This document shows, one piece after another, positions 1 through 10,460 of a stretch of 64,000 bases of DNA (positions are counted from its first letter, which is position 1; every line of letters starts with the position of its first letter). Source of the DNA: Forficula auricularia (taxonomy: Eukaryota; Arthropoda; Insecta; Dermaptera; Forficulidae); the NCBI GenBank assembly GCA_024734495.1, contig JALMQS010000070.1, positions 12,347,294-12,411,293 on the forward strand, in the 5' to 3' direction. The notes under the pieces are model-generated. The model was given only the letters and a program-made list of their open reading frames with translations. It was not told the origin of the DNA and did no database searches. The position numbers and the translations under genes were made by a program.

Positions 1-15
1 TGTTCGGATTTCAAT

Positions 16-279
16 TTGTTCGGATTAGCCGAAAGCTGGTGGTTTGGATATCTAATTGAAGAAAATGCTTCTCTTTCTATCATTGAGAAGCTGAAGAAAG
101 TTACATTAAAATACGTTATTTACTGGGTTGCAGAATCGTGGCAAAATACCATTGTGAACTTACTGCGAAGATCTTGGAAGAAGCTTTGGCCTAGCCTTGA
201 GTTGGAGAAAAAACCCAAATTTGTCAAAAAAACTCTTTCGGATTTTCCGGGATTTCGGATTTCTGGGGTTTCACTGTAA
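16..279 (+). pseudogene. Tigger/Jerky-type DDE transposase, C-terminal relic
   Basis: An 87-codon open frame has no ATG start and continues off the left edge. The stretch around residues 25-62 (LKYVIYWVAESW, then LRRSWKKLWPSL) matches the C-terminal region I know from pogo/Tigger transposases and their domesticated Jerky relatives: an acidic-aromatic helix, then RSW-K-LWPS. The catalytic DDE core would lie to the left, outside the window. No terminal repeat is visible. I call it a decayed transposon remnant; a domesticated Jerky-like gene cannot be excluded from this end alone. Confidence 0.5.
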
Positions 280-345
280 TATCAATCATTTCCATGTATC
301 TATGTGAACCCTGGGCAAGTAGAGAGGCAAAGAAAATGGGACTTG

Positions 346-444
346 AAGTCCTTCAAAATGTGGAACTACAGAAGAATGTTAAAGATTAAATGGATGGATA
401 GAATCTCAAATGAGAAAGTTCTTGATGGATTTAGAGAAAAGTGA
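346..444 (+). pseudogene. LINE endonuclease/reverse transcriptase C-terminal relic (RTE-like)
   Basis: A 32-codon frame ending in TGA reads MWNYRRMLKIKWMDRISNEK near its start. This is the hallmark W-RRML-I-W-RI-NE block that follows the palm domain in RTE-type endonuclease-reverse transcriptases. There is no start codon and the upstream palm domain is missing, so it is a fragment. The same superfamily is represented again at 48710-48901 on the other strand. Confidence 0.6.
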
Positions 445-521
445 ACACTGGAAGAGTGTGTAGAAGAGAAAAACTCAGATGATAGAGCATATAGGACAAG
501 ACAAGAGGAATTGATTGCTAA

Positions 522-740
522 TAGTGATGATCAAAGCAAGACCAAGACCAAGACTGGTGTAGTCTTGGTCTTGGTCTTGGTCTTACCCGTCTGGTCTTGC
601 TCTTGCTCGGCTGGTCTCGGTCTTGGTCTCCCAATCTTGGTCTCGTCTTGGTTTTCCCCAGTCGGTCTTGGTTTCGCTGTTTCAAGCGTGGTCTTGGTCT
701 TTATTTTTCGTAAGACCAAGACCACTTCTGCTCATCACTA
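522..740. mobile_element. hAT-type MITE built of GGTCTT/AAGACC repeats
   Basis: The element is flanked by an exact 8-bp duplication ATTGCTAA (514-521 and 741-748). Its ends are inverted: TAGTGATGA at the left and TCATCACTA at the right, close to the TAGTGATG terminal motif used by some hAT elements. The inside is nearly all short GGTCTT-like repeats that fold into two hairpins, one with an 18-bp perfect stem just inside the left end and one with a 14-bp stem just inside the right end. The Lys-Thr-rich frames seen on both strands are translations of the repeat, not genes. Confidence 0.75.
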
Positions 741-837
741 ATTGCTAAACAATACTTTGGAGGTTTGAGGTTTAACTGGGACAATTAAAAAAAAATAAAC
801 TCCAAATATTCCTTTACTTTAAAAATTCCTATTAATA

Positions 838-868
838 ATTCGACCTTCGATTAAGGTCATCTTCAGAG
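838..868 (-). other. Hammerhead-like hairpin motif (CTGAAGA-stem-GAA)
   Basis: On the minus strand CTGAAGA is followed by one T, a perfect 6-bp stem GACCTT/AAGGTC closing a 5-nt loop, then GAATTA. The layout copies a hammerhead core (CUGANGA, stem II, GAAA) but has one extra nucleotide before the stem and a degraded GAAA. See the separate finding for the other copies. Confidence 0.4.
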
Positions 869-950
869 GAGATATTTGCCTTTCCAATTAAAATCATGAT
901 AGTGCCTTTTTATTTTCCTTTTTATTAAACTTTAAAGTTTTGAGACGGGG

Positions 951-1170
951 GAGTCGGGTTGGCTCAGTCAGCTAACGCATTGGCCTCGCTTCGGCATCGA
1001 TCGATTATGACGATGTTGAGATGGGAGGCCGGGGTTCGATCCTACCTGGCAAATAAAAATTTCTACCGGCTGAAAACTCGGCTCCTCCACTAACCCTACT
1101 ACTAGTAACACTTTACTTATGTGCTGTCTAAATGGGCTTTGTTCCCGGTGACATTAAATAAAAAAAAAAA
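951..1170 (+). mobile_element. tRNA-derived SINE, with poly(A) tail
   Basis: An A-box-like TTGGCTCAGTCAGCTAACG (959-977) and a B box GGTTCGATCC (1033-1042) are spaced as in a tRNA promoter, allowing for a long variable insertion. About 110 bp of unrelated body follow and the element ends in an A-rich tail at about 1156-1170. This is the standard SINE arrangement: a tRNA-like head transcribed by RNA polymerase III and mobilised by a partner LINE. The head does not fold into an intact tRNA, so it is not a tRNA gene. Confidence 0.8.
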
Positions 1171-2407
1171 GTTTGAGTCGATAATTCTCACAGATTGTTT
1201 TGAAATTGAATTTCGAAAGATATGTCGTCATAAAGATGAGTTTTTCGGAATTCGCGACATTCAGTTGTTTTCTTAATATAATTGATATATTAGAAAATAA
1301 AGTAATTTTCAAATGGAATTGAATAACTGTTAGATGATATTGTTCACTTGTTTGATAAAAAATATTTAGCACTCCCCAAAGCTATCTAGAACAAATGTAC
1401 TCCTCATTTACTCTAGTGTTAAATACATATCTCAAAAATATATGTAAATGACTAGTACAGTCACCATCCACCACCAGAGGTCTCTACTGTAGATTAGTGT
1501 TAACTTAGGAACATATTTGAAAGGGAAGTGTCACTTGTTATTTTTACTCCAATAGACAAACAACTTGTAATTTAATTATCCCTTTCAGGTTAGTTTCTTT
1601 ATTATAATAATTATCATTATTGTATTGTTTATAGTATAAATATGTATATTGTATTATCCCTTTCAGGCATAATAAAATCGGTTGTCAAAAATAATTTAGA
1701 TATAATTGAAATTTGAATTTCATTTGACGTGGCTTAATGTAATTCCTACCTTGTATCTGATTTATAGTTTTTAATAAATGAATATTTTATATCTCGTTAC
1801 TCAACGTATTGAAACTTTCTCATCACTGTCACAAAGTAACCAGGCAGCTTTACGGGATTTCAGTGTTTAATATATTATAAATCGTAAAGTACTTTATCTT
1901 TCTTAGCGAAAATCTAAAATTTATATATCGTATATATAAATTTGGAATGAACTTTCATTGGGGGCTTTTAATTATAAAATATATTTTTTTCTGGGATTTT
2001 CTCCCTCTGCCATCGAGTGCCAATATTACTCCGAGTTCGTTCGATGCCTAATAACCGCTGATTTCTTTTATTACTAGCGTTCCAATTTCAACGTTGAACG
2101 CCATCTTTTTCAACCCTTGCGTTATTTCGAAACATATTTCGTTTTGCGAATTCCAGAAGTCGATTTAATTACTGTCTGAATGTCACGCCTCAAAAGCTTA
2201 CATTTTATCTCAGCAAGTCGATTCCAAATGACATATATACTATACTATATATTTTTGTCTAAGTTTTTTAATATTAATTGTTTAAACTTAAAAAATGACA
2301 CGATAATCATATATAATCATATTATATTTAAAATAATGATTTTAGTATTGAATTCAATCCCATCCATAGGCATTGTTTAATACATTAAGTAAATTAGCAG
2401 GTAGAGG
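1171..2407. other. AT-rich stretch, no gene seen
   Basis: No convincing reading frame, RNA gene or terminal repeat. The acceptor-like string ATCCCTTTCAG occurs twice, at about 1580 and 1660, with related flanks, which suggests a small local duplication. Confidence 0.5.
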
Positions 2408-2625
2408 CGACTGTGGGTCCGTGGTTAGAGTGTCGGGCCGCTGGCCTGAAATACGCTGGTTCGAGACCGAGTCTCGATAAATATTTGCAGTCTCATCCTC
2501 TTGGAAAGCAATGACAACCTACCAAGAGTATAATTGCCTAGTAACCTCTCCAAACTGGCCGTTTGGAACCGGCGTTAAAAAGTAGGTCTCCTATATCTGT
2601 GTAAAAACAGCTCAACACACTCAAC
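2408..2625 (+). mobile_element. tRNA-derived SINE (second family)
   Basis: An A-box-like GTGGTTAGAGTGTCGGG (2421-2437) and a B box GGTTCGAGACC (2459-2469) form a tRNA-like head of about 70 bp. The body that follows is unlike the SINE at 951, so this is a different family. It ends in a CAACACA-rich tail instead of a clean poly(A). Confidence 0.65.
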
Positions 2626-2688
2626 ACAGGTATATGTGGAGACGACCCAAAACGCCAGGGAGACCTGATATGCCACTTAAAAGAAGAA

Positions 2689-3007
2689 GCAGGTATTTGG
2701 ACAAGAAACTAGAAAATCAAAGAATTCACATTGATTTGCGCAACGTTTCACCAATTTTATTTATGCTTCATCAAGCGTCTAAAAATAGAGTTTTAGAGAG
2801 AATACAAATATATAAGTTACATCATTTTTTCTCTCCTTCACACTCAATTAACAAAGGATATCACAGAAAACATACTTCAATGATTATAATTTAATTACAA
2901 GACTATATTTTTTGTTTTTTAGACATCTGATGAAGCCTAAATAAAATTGGTAAAAACGTTGCGCAAATACATTCATTGATTTTCTAGTTTTTTATCCAAA
3001 TACCTGC
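2689..3007. mobile_element. Hairpin (long-TIR) MITE, 319 bp
   Basis: Left arm 2689-2780 and right arm 2922-3007 are inverted copies starting GCAGGTATTTGG and ending CCAAATACCTGC, with about 85 bp per arm and moderate divergence. Each arm contains the AACGTTGCGCAA / TGATGAAGC motif pair that also appears in the recurring hairpin set. The 86-residue open frame across the left arm is not gene-like. I see no clean target duplication. Confidence 0.6.
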
Positions 3008-3199
3008 TAATATACCCACTTCATTTACTAATTTTAGTTTTTTGCTAGGAAATGAAAATTAGTAGGTATAATCGCTTTGAATATGGTAAATTGAGCTTTC
3101 GTCATATCTGTAGGTTTGAGAATATCAAGAAAAATATATCTAGGTAGATATGTTTGTATATTTTATTTTAATCATATTGATGGGATAAGAAATTTAGAA

Positions 3200-3345
3200 C
3201 TAAAAGGTGCAACACCTATAGGCCTGGATTGACCTCTGTATTGTGAAAAGAAGCATAAGTGGAAATTATTTTAGAGTCGTACTTGTGGATGAAAGTCTTG
3301 AAGTACGATGGTTATAGGTCGTGAGAAAGACATTGGCAGAGTGTC
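3200..3345 (-). mobile_element. LINE 3'-end relic
   Basis: The plus strand reads GGTGCAACACCTATAGGCCTG, then GTGAAAAGAAG, a diverged match to the 3' untranslated region of the LINE at 37418-38325. That makes this a minus-strand, strongly truncated copy without an open frame. Confidence 0.5.
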
Positions 3346-3370
3346 CATTTCGGTAATTTTATATCGCAAT

Positions 3371-4005
3371 TTAAAAGGAGGAGGTTATCAATTCAACGGA
3401 ATGTGTTTTTTTTGTGTGTTTGAACATTGATTATCTTTATCATGTGGACCAATTTCAATGATTTTTTGCATTGACTTCAGTATAGTTCCCGATTGGTAAA
3501 TTTCAGTGGTATTTGACCTTTTTTGTTATGTATGTTCACGAATAACTTTTTTTGTTTATGGACCTATTTCAATGATTCTTCTTTTATTGGAAAGTGGGTA
3601 CCTTAGGGGTGGTCTCATATTAATTTGCTCAAGTTCCGATGATGTTTGTTTGTTTGTTGTTATTTCTCTTTACCATGCGGACCGATTTCGATTATTTTTT
3701 GCATTGGGTTCAGTATAGTTTCCAAATGGTCCCGTATCAATGTCAATGGTATTGGACCTTTTTTGTTATGTATGTTTCCACATAACTTCTTTGTTTATGG
3801 ACCGATTTCGATGATTCTTTTTTTATTGGAAAGGAGGTACCCTAGGGGTGGTCTCATATTAATTTGGTCAAGTTCTGATAATATAATTAATGACAAAATA
3901 ACGGAAATCTCCAATTCTCATTTGCAAATAATCGAAATTATAACAAATAAAATCTTTTATAAAAAAAAAAAAACAATTTCTAAGCGTTCATTTAAAACCC
4001 GCTAA
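3371..4005 (+). repeat. ACCGACTTC dispersed repeat, two tandem partial copies
   Basis: The piece opens with AAAGGAGGAGGTTATCAATT and carries the family's marker blocks (GGACCGATTTC, GCATTGGGTTCAGTATAG, TTAATTTGGTCAAGTTCTGA) twice in a row, at about 3371-3650 and 3660-4005. The second copy keeps the 3' terminus shared with 53003-53260. The translated frames (motif ISMILFLLE) recur in every copy only because the DNA is repeated. The mode of transposition is unknown. Confidence 0.7.
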
Positions 4006-4642
4006 CTTTTCGAGATAATTTCTATATTTATTATCATTAGAAAACTACAATCACGCTTCGTTTTGTTTATTACTCGGTGAAATTGATTAGTGACATTTAG
4101 TTCTACATATATTAACTATCATAGAACGGCTGTAGCGCTTAAAAATATTTAACATTTTACAGGCAGAAAATTAACCAATATAAACTTCACAAGCAAACAA
4201 GACTTTTCTAATTTATAGTTGAAAAGTGGACATTGTTCTAACAAGTCCCTAAGGACAGTTCTTGTCACTTTGCCCGATGAGAGCATTTATGTACACTTAA
4301 GTTCTCTCTAGTGAAAATATATATTGACTAGTAGTTTGTTTCTATTTATACAAAATATTCTTGTCATCTAATTATAAATAATAAATTTAAGTAATATAAT
4401 TTTTAAAAATTATAAAGATAATCAGTTTTGTATAACACTGACAAATTTGCCGAAATCTTACAAATTCTTTGTAGTTAGTTAGAAAGCAAAACAATGAATA
4501 TTCAGTGAAACTTCCATTATTGTAGGAGAAAGTGAAATGTATGCTAGTTTATTATACACTTTTCTGGGATTTGAGGTAAGCCTCTGAGCAACGGTCTATT
4601 TATTATGAGGTTTTCATTCTCACGATTTCCTTTCATTGTTCC

Positions 4643-4868
4643 CGAGGGGTGATCCGCGATTGTAAGTAGGTGTACACCTCTTTGGAAGTATTTTGGAAGT
4701 ACTTGGAAATATTTGGAAGTACTTGGAAATATTCGGAAGCACCTGGAAATATTTGGAAGTACTTGGAAATATTTGGAACTACTTGGAAATATTTGGAAGT
4801 GCCTGGAAATATTTGGAAATACAAATGGAAGTAGGTGTACAGCATATTAGGTCGCGGTTCACGCCTCG
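4643..4868. mobile_element. TIR element with internal 20-bp minisatellite, copy 1 (226 bp)
   Basis: Exact 8-bp target duplications ATTGTTCC (4635-4642 and 4869-4876) bracket imperfect inverted ends, CGAGGGGTGATCCGCGA on the left and its near-complement at 4852-4868. The interior is a tandem array of the 20-mer GGAAGTACTTGGAAATATTT in varied copies. A second copy with a much longer array is at 32791-33260. An 8-bp duplication fits hAT or P-type transposases; no transposase is present, so the element is non-autonomous. Confidence 0.85.
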
Positions 4869-5317
4869 ATTGTTCCCGTATTCGTCAGTTCAATGAGTGA
4901 TCTAGGAAATATTTATGTTACTATTAGGTATCTTATTTTATCACAAATACTACTAATAAAGTCAAAATCCATCAAAAACTAAATATAAAAATTCAATATA
5001 CCAAAGGTTTTAATGATGTGAATTTTTTACAATTCAAAAAAATGATGTTGATGTTATTCAAAAAGTTCACCTCATTCTGAATAAATTTTTTTTTCAAGAT
5101 TCTAAGACTAAAATTTTCAAAAAATTCCGAAAACACCAAAATCTTAAAAGGCCGAGTTTTCGAAATTTTAAAGTCTTAGAATCTTGAATAAAATTTCAAG
5201 TTGCAGCAGACTTTAAACTTTCATAACAAATCACGAGAGTTTGATTATCTTCCACTAAATCTAAACTGTTATAACTATTTTTTATTATATCTTATAAGCG
5301 TTGTATAACTCCCTCTG

Positions 5318-5383
5318 GAATTGAACCTGAGTGCCAATAATGCTATTCGGGCCAATGACTTGTCCACCGAGGCATACCATTCT
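5318..5383 (-). mobile_element. tRNA-derived SINE head
   Basis: On the minus strand an A-box-like TCGGTGGACAAGTCATTGG is followed by a B box GGTTCAATTCC. The head is about 65 bp; no certain body or tail is visible. Confidence 0.5.
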
Positions 5384-6061
5384 AATATATATGTATAATA
5401 TGAATATCATCCAAAATATTTTGCTAAAAGATTTTATCTTTATTTATAAAATTACACTATTGGCCCTGCTAGAATTTTGAAGACTCCGATTTTATTCCCG
5501 GGGAGGGGGCAAATAGAAACATTCTAACATTTAGGTAATTAAAATTATCTAAGACAGCACAGATTTAGTAGATAATCTCTTGGTTTAAAAAAAAAAATAA
5601 TTATAATGTCAGTTTTTTTGCTATCTAATCAGAGATTATCCTCGGGCTCTTGTGTCATGTTTGTATGAATATAGAATAAATGAAAGTTTCATCTACCTAG
5701 TTTGTCAAAGCTTTGACCCTCGACTTCAAACTTCCAAAGCTGATTGCGAAATTGAAAAAACAAACAATTTTAATGATATCAATCTAGAATACAAAAATAT
5801 AATAGAAATGTTGTAAATTTTAATATACATGTCAGGTCGATGGGTTTTAACCTCAAGACGAAAGAAAATAATCAAAAAGCTTTTGGGGCCACACTTTTTT
5901 TTAGATGCAGAGAAATGGTGTCTTTGGGTAACACTCTCTTCCACGATGGAGAAGCATTCAGGCCTTTAAGGGCTGCAATTTCTTGGTATAAATCTTTCTT
6001 TCATCAATATCACTAAAAAAATACAAGTAGTTTTCCCCATTATCTGATCATCATCTTAGAA
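5384..6061. other. AT-rich stretch, no gene seen
   Basis: Only low-complexity runs and short chance frames. The 72-residue minus-strand frame at 5726-5944 has no recognisable domain or coding bias. Confidence 0.5.
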
Positions 6062-6063
6062 TA

Positions 6064-6863
6064 CACCAATACCTCACTTTGCGTCGGGGTTACGTTCCAA
6101 AAAAAAACACGACGCAAAGTGAATTAAGATTTTCTATAGCAAACCATGTAAAGATCGAAGATAGGTTCCAGGGTTACGAAAATACTAATTTTTAAAAAGA
6201 AAATTGAACAAAGTAAACATTTAAAAAACAAAAATAATATAAAATTTTATTACATACATACAAAAAACAAAAAAAAACCGTATTCAATTAAAACAAAATA
6301 AACTATTCAATTAATTTATGAAAAACAAAATTAAAATTAATTTTTGGTAATTCTACCAGCAGCGCCTTTTCCACTCATTTAGTTAAAAAAATTACAAGTG
6401 TATGTAAAAAAAAATAATATAACTCTGCCAATAAATAAAATGGAAAAATATTTACCTTTTTTGTAACCAGAAACAACCCGTAAAAATTTATAAAAATTTA
6501 TTATTCTCTTTTAAAAAAAAGCACAACACACTAATTGAAACGTTACAAAAAGCACAACACACTACATAATTGAAACTGAACTCTAAAATAAGCAAAACAA
6601 AGTGAAAATAAAACTGTATTAAAATTGCGTTGATTTTTAGTTAGAAAGGGAATCCCCGAGATTTGATGGCATGGCGCAATTAGAACCAAAAGTGGTGCCA
6701 TCTTTTAGAAAAAAAAATTTTCAAAAAAAAAATTAAAGACTCGAACCCAAAACAACGCAACCTCGAAAATATAACGACGCACAGTGAAAATTAGTACTAA
6801 TTAAGCAGCGACGCAACTTCGAAAAAAACTCAAAACGAAACGACGCAAAGCGAGGTATTGGTG
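6064..6863. mobile_element. Tigger/pogo-like non-autonomous transposon, 800 bp
   Basis: A TA dinucleotide flanks each end (6062-6063, 6864-6865), the Tc1/mariner target duplication. The inverted ends CACCAATACCTC and GAGGTATTGGTG continue as CTTTGCGTCG with 22 of the first 23 bases matching. Inside the left end GGTTACGTTCC and GGTTCCAGGGTTACG resemble the subterminal motifs of Tigger-class elements. The interior is A-rich and has no transposase frame. Confidence 0.8.
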
Positions 6864-7065
6864 TATACAATCCTAAGACTGATGTGACGCAATCACCCGT
6901 CACTAACCCACGGCAGAACTTTTCACTTCTCTTCAAGTCTCATATCTCATAACTTCAATTATCTGAGGGAATATTAATTTATATCAGGATTTATAAAAAT
7001 AAATAATAAATCAATACTTTTTTACTGTATATATGTTTTTTTACTATCAAAAAAATGAAAAATTG

Positions 7066-7160
7066 TACACAAACCCGGGGCTTTCAAACAGAGGGGAGTA
7101 GGGGGTCACGAATTTTTTTTCATTCTAAGGGGGTCGCGTCATGAAAAAGATTGAAAAACA
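7066..7160 (-). mobile_element. hAT end relic
   Basis: Read on the minus strand, CAGTGTTTTTCAATC is followed by GACGCGACCCCC, a typical hAT terminal repeat of the CAGTG-TTTC-AA class. The partner end is not identified. Confidence 0.5.
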
Positions 7161-7922
7161 CTGCTCTAGGTAATCGGTTTTAATTTTGGTATTTCTAAAA
7201 TAAAAATTATAATTTTATATAATATAATAATTATAATAAGCTGGTTAATAATATGTTTCTAAAAATCGGTTTTAAGTTGGTATGTGTATACATTCTCTGA
7301 TTACCATGAGAAAATACATGTTCTCAACCTACCTCTTAAAATTACTCGACAAGCCCTTGAAAACTATTCCAGAATTAGTTATTGAAACATACTGCATTTT
7401 GTTGAGAATTTCTTATAAAAAATGTCTAATCCGTTTGGTTTCAGCCAAAAATTATTTTTTATTAATCCAGGTTCGCTATTATTGTTTTATAGTTACTTTA
7501 TTTGCCATGTAAAGCAAAAATTTACTAGATACTACTGAACCTTAGGTCAAAATACTCTCATTAAATTTTTATTATATGTATATTTGTAATATGTATGTAT
7601 TGATAATAATTAAATATTTTTACTTAGGTACTATTTTAAAATTATTTTACAATTTAACTTGAATCATTAAATCGTGAATACTATTAAAATATTTAATAAC
7701 AGTAGAAAGATTCTGAACATGGTAAAAAATTTAATATTATAGTACCTTTTTGTAACAAAACCAAGCTTTCGCTTATAATATAAAGATTCCTAGGTCTAAA
7801 GAAATATACAAAAATCAGATTCAAAATATTCAAGATCTATTTACTGTTATATCGGCTAATTGAAAAGATTTTATATTAAAATATTTAATTATTATTAATA
7901 TCAATTTCTTTGTTTTTTGCAG
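7161..7922. other. AT-rich intron-like stretch
   Basis: No transposon end or convincing frame. It ends in a good splice-acceptor tract, TTTGTTTTTTGCAG, at 7922. Confidence 0.4.
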
Positions 7923-8012
7923 ATGATGCTGAGGATACGTTGATTGCAATTTTCTATTCAATCCAAAGAAATTTTGAGACAAGATGATGCTGTGGATTCA
8001 CCAAGCGCTTTG
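7923..8012 (+). other. Candidate exon (90 bp), possibly non-coding
   Basis: The piece lies between a strong acceptor (TTTTTTGCAG) and a consensus donor (TTG then GTAAGT). All three frames contain a stop, so if real it is an untranslated exon or has a frameshift. The last 23 codons of frame 1 are open and end in phase 0 with the residues DDAVDSPSAL. It contains an internal near-repeat, AGATGATGCTGAGGAT versus AGATGATGCTGTGGAT. It may belong to the gene suggested by the exons at 35619 and 41228, but nothing links them directly. Confidence 0.3.
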
Positions 8013-8201
8013 GTAAGTTACTACATCCATAAGTGTCAAAATAAATAAATATTCTAATTTCCAATAATAAGTAATAAGTATATTTCACATAGTTTCTAAA
8101 CATTCCGGACTACACTTTTATCAAAATTAAATTGTACAGGATCGTTGTTAGACTTTATCCATAGTCTTTTGAAATATTATATTAAAATGTTTATTCTTTT
8201 A

Positions 8202-8291
8202 CTAGCTGCAAGGCCCGCCTTTGGCGGCCCTCTTGCTAACCAGGAGGCTCGCCCCCTGGACTCCCACCCCAATGTACAAACAAAATCTTAA
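8202..8291 (-). mobile_element. Helitron 3' terminus (truncated)
   Basis: On the minus strand the sequence ends in a perfect hairpin CCGCC-AAA-GGCGG, then GCCTTGCAGCTAG followed by host T. That is the canonical Helitron 3' end (hairpin plus CTAG before T). Only about 90 bp remain; the rest is interrupted by the plus-strand Helitron starting at 8292. Confidence 0.75.
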
Positions 8292-9229
8292 TCTTATTAT
8301 ATTAAACGAGCAAAAATTGTATATATATATCCGGTTGGGTTCTCGAAAACGGCTCTAACGATTTGGATGAAATTCACGGGTTAGGAGGGTTTTGTGTTGG
8401 ACATTCGATCTGTCACGATCTCATCTTCGGCTAAGTTGTTTTTGATGGGTTTTTTATTAATTGAAATAATTATTCACAGGTGGGTGTCTCGATAAAAATG
8501 TAAAATTATATTTTTATTCAATTTCCTTTTATTTTTTAATTGGTTTTTTAATTTTAAATTCCGCTAATAGATCATTACAAATATTATTATATTAAAAGTT
8601 AGAAAATTTAATTGATTGATTTGGAGGGAGAACCAATCGACTTGATTGGGGAATAATGGAATTGAAATAATTATCGGAAAAGAGGTTTTTTTATTTAATT
8701 AGATTTTTCCTCTTATTAAAAACAAGAACTAAAGATGAATAAGGACACTCGATGGTGGAGAAGTAATCTCCGGAATCGAAGCAAAAATACAATGTATACA
8801 TTAATTAATGTAAAATAATTGGTTTAATAAAATTAAAAAAAAAAAAATTAATTGATTGGGATGAGAATGGAGAAAATGGGAATGGAATAATTATCGGAAA
8901 AGAGGTTTTTTTATTTAATTAGTTTTTTCCTCTTATTAAAAACAAGGACTAAAAAGATGATCAAGGACAGTCGATGGTGGAGAAGTAATCTCCGAAGTCG
9001 AAGCTCAAATACAATGTATACATTCATGTAAAATAATTGGTTCAATAAAATTAAAAAAAAAATTAATTGATTGAAAATCGAATTTTAAATCCCACAAACC
9101 TATTTTTCTGTATTAGAATTTGGTAATTTAATTGATGAATTCAAAAATTGTTATTTGTTGTTCGGGGATTAATATATAGCTTTTAACTGAAGCAAAAAGT
9201 TGCCGAGCAAAGCTCGGTAGCCAGGTACT
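8292..9229 (+). mobile_element. Non-autonomous Helitron
   Basis: The 5' end is TCTTATTATATTAAACGAGC preceded by host A, matching the other Helitron 5' ends at 39575 and 58776. Near the 3' end lies a hairpin GCCGAGC-AAA-GCTCGGT (9202-9218), then GCCAGGTACT. The interior holds two tandem diverged copies of a unit of about 215 bp (about 8620-8860 and 8865-9065) that carries GATGGTGGAGAAGTAATCTC. There is no Rep/helicase frame. The closely similar element at 57133-58706 has the same internal duplication and 3' end. Confidence 0.7.
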
Positions 9230-9322
9230 TTTATATATATATATATATATATCATTTGATTTAAATTGGTAACCATGACGACTGTTTTTGTTGGGGGACG
9301 GGCATAGGTACATACATACATA

Positions 9323-9637
9323 CCTTAGACCATGAAATATATAGACACGCCCTCTGCTACTCTCCACACAGAGTGAAGTGAGGCCAACATCGCGTACAGA
9401 TGACGTCACGTTCTCGAATAAATATTTTGTTAATATTAATATAATAATAATTTGCAATTATTGGAATCCAAAATAAATAATCTAAACTACGATAAATTTA
9501 TCTCAATGTATAATAATTCCTATAGTGGCCATGCTATTTCTGGGTGTTCCTACCTACAGATGACGTCACATTCTCTAGTTGATGTTGGGCTCACCAAATC
9601 GACACCAGGGCGTGTCTATATATTTCATGGTCTAAGG
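9323..9637. mobile_element. TIR MITE with CRE palindromes, 315 bp
   Basis: The arms 9323-9415 and 9555-9637 are inverted copies opening CCTTAGACCATGAAATATAT. Each arm contains a perfect TGACGTCA octamer (9401-9408 and 9561-9568), the consensus binding site of CREB/ATF bZIP factors. Both flanks are TACATACATA, which blurs the target duplication. The two open frames over it are by-products of the repeats. Confidence 0.7.
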
Positions 9638-9699
9638 GTACATACATAGATAGGTACATACAGAGGCAGGCACAAATGCGCTTTAGTAGTATAGGATTA

Positions 9700-10261
9700 G
9701 AACCTTAAAACTGGAACATTAATCAGACTTACCCACTTTTAAGTAGGTACATACCTATCCCGGAATATCGGTTCACAATACGTTTTGTTAATCAAACTCG
9801 AACATTTTTGGTTCGCATTGGTTATTCATGAATCGCGTGGGGATTTGCAATTCCATAACCTTTTGTGTTGGAAATATTTCTACCCTGATAATAAAACTAA
9901 GCCTCGTCTGTTTAAAAACATTTAAGCACTTTTATTGCTTTTTCTGTTATTGCAGATAATTTATTTCTAAACGAACATACTGAATTAATCCTTATTACTC
10001 TTCTTTGATTTAAAGAAAAAACCCCTATCTTTATTCCTATTTTTGATAATAATATATCTTTTGAAAACTGGCTATTATTTAATATAGTAGACTATTATGT
10101 AATAGAGAGAACAAAGTCTGTGTGGAATTTAATTTATTAAAATTCTTCGGAAACCAATAATGTTCTGACGAAAAAACGCTTAAGATACCGAAATGTCGAC
10201 TATTAAGGCAATAGTAATAGTTTGTTTTTTTCAACTGAACGCATGGCTAATTTTAAAAATC
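9700..10261. other. AT-rich stretch, no gene seen
   Basis: Contains one acceptor-like tract (TTTTTCTGTTATTGCAG at about 9955) without a convincing exon after it. Confidence 0.4.
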
Positions 10262-10460
10262 ATTTTTACTTTATCCCTAGCGTAAGGATGAGGAAAGTAG
10301 AGTAATGGGTATCGCGCCAAGCGGGACTTTAAAAGGTCTCAGGTAAAGACTACGGAACCCATGTTGTCAAGTAAAGTCACAAATTGTAGTATTTATTCAG
10401 GTTGAATTTTAGAACCTGACGATTTTGCCAATAATTACATGGAGTCATGCCCATATCTTA
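10262..10460 (+). repeat. Dispersed repeat, copy 1
   Basis: This stretch (ACTTTATCC, CTCAGGTAAAG, CAAATTGTAGTATTTATT, GGTTGAATTTTA blocks in order) reappears at 36987-37200 at roughly 75-80 percent similarity by eye. No terminal repeats are recognisable. Confidence 0.55.

Noticed and set aside
959..1042. tRNA gene
   Set aside because: A and B boxes are present, but the acceptor and anticodon stems do not form and the unit ends in a SINE body and poly(A).
4526..4575. 50-bp exon ending in donor GTAAGC with a possible start MYASLLYTFLGFE
   Set aside because: The acceptor tract is poor, the open stretch is short, and donors of this strength are expected by chance in AT-rich DNA.
4680..4840. CRISPR-like array
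   Set aside because: The 20-bp units are contiguous with no unique spacers, inside a eukaryotic transposon.
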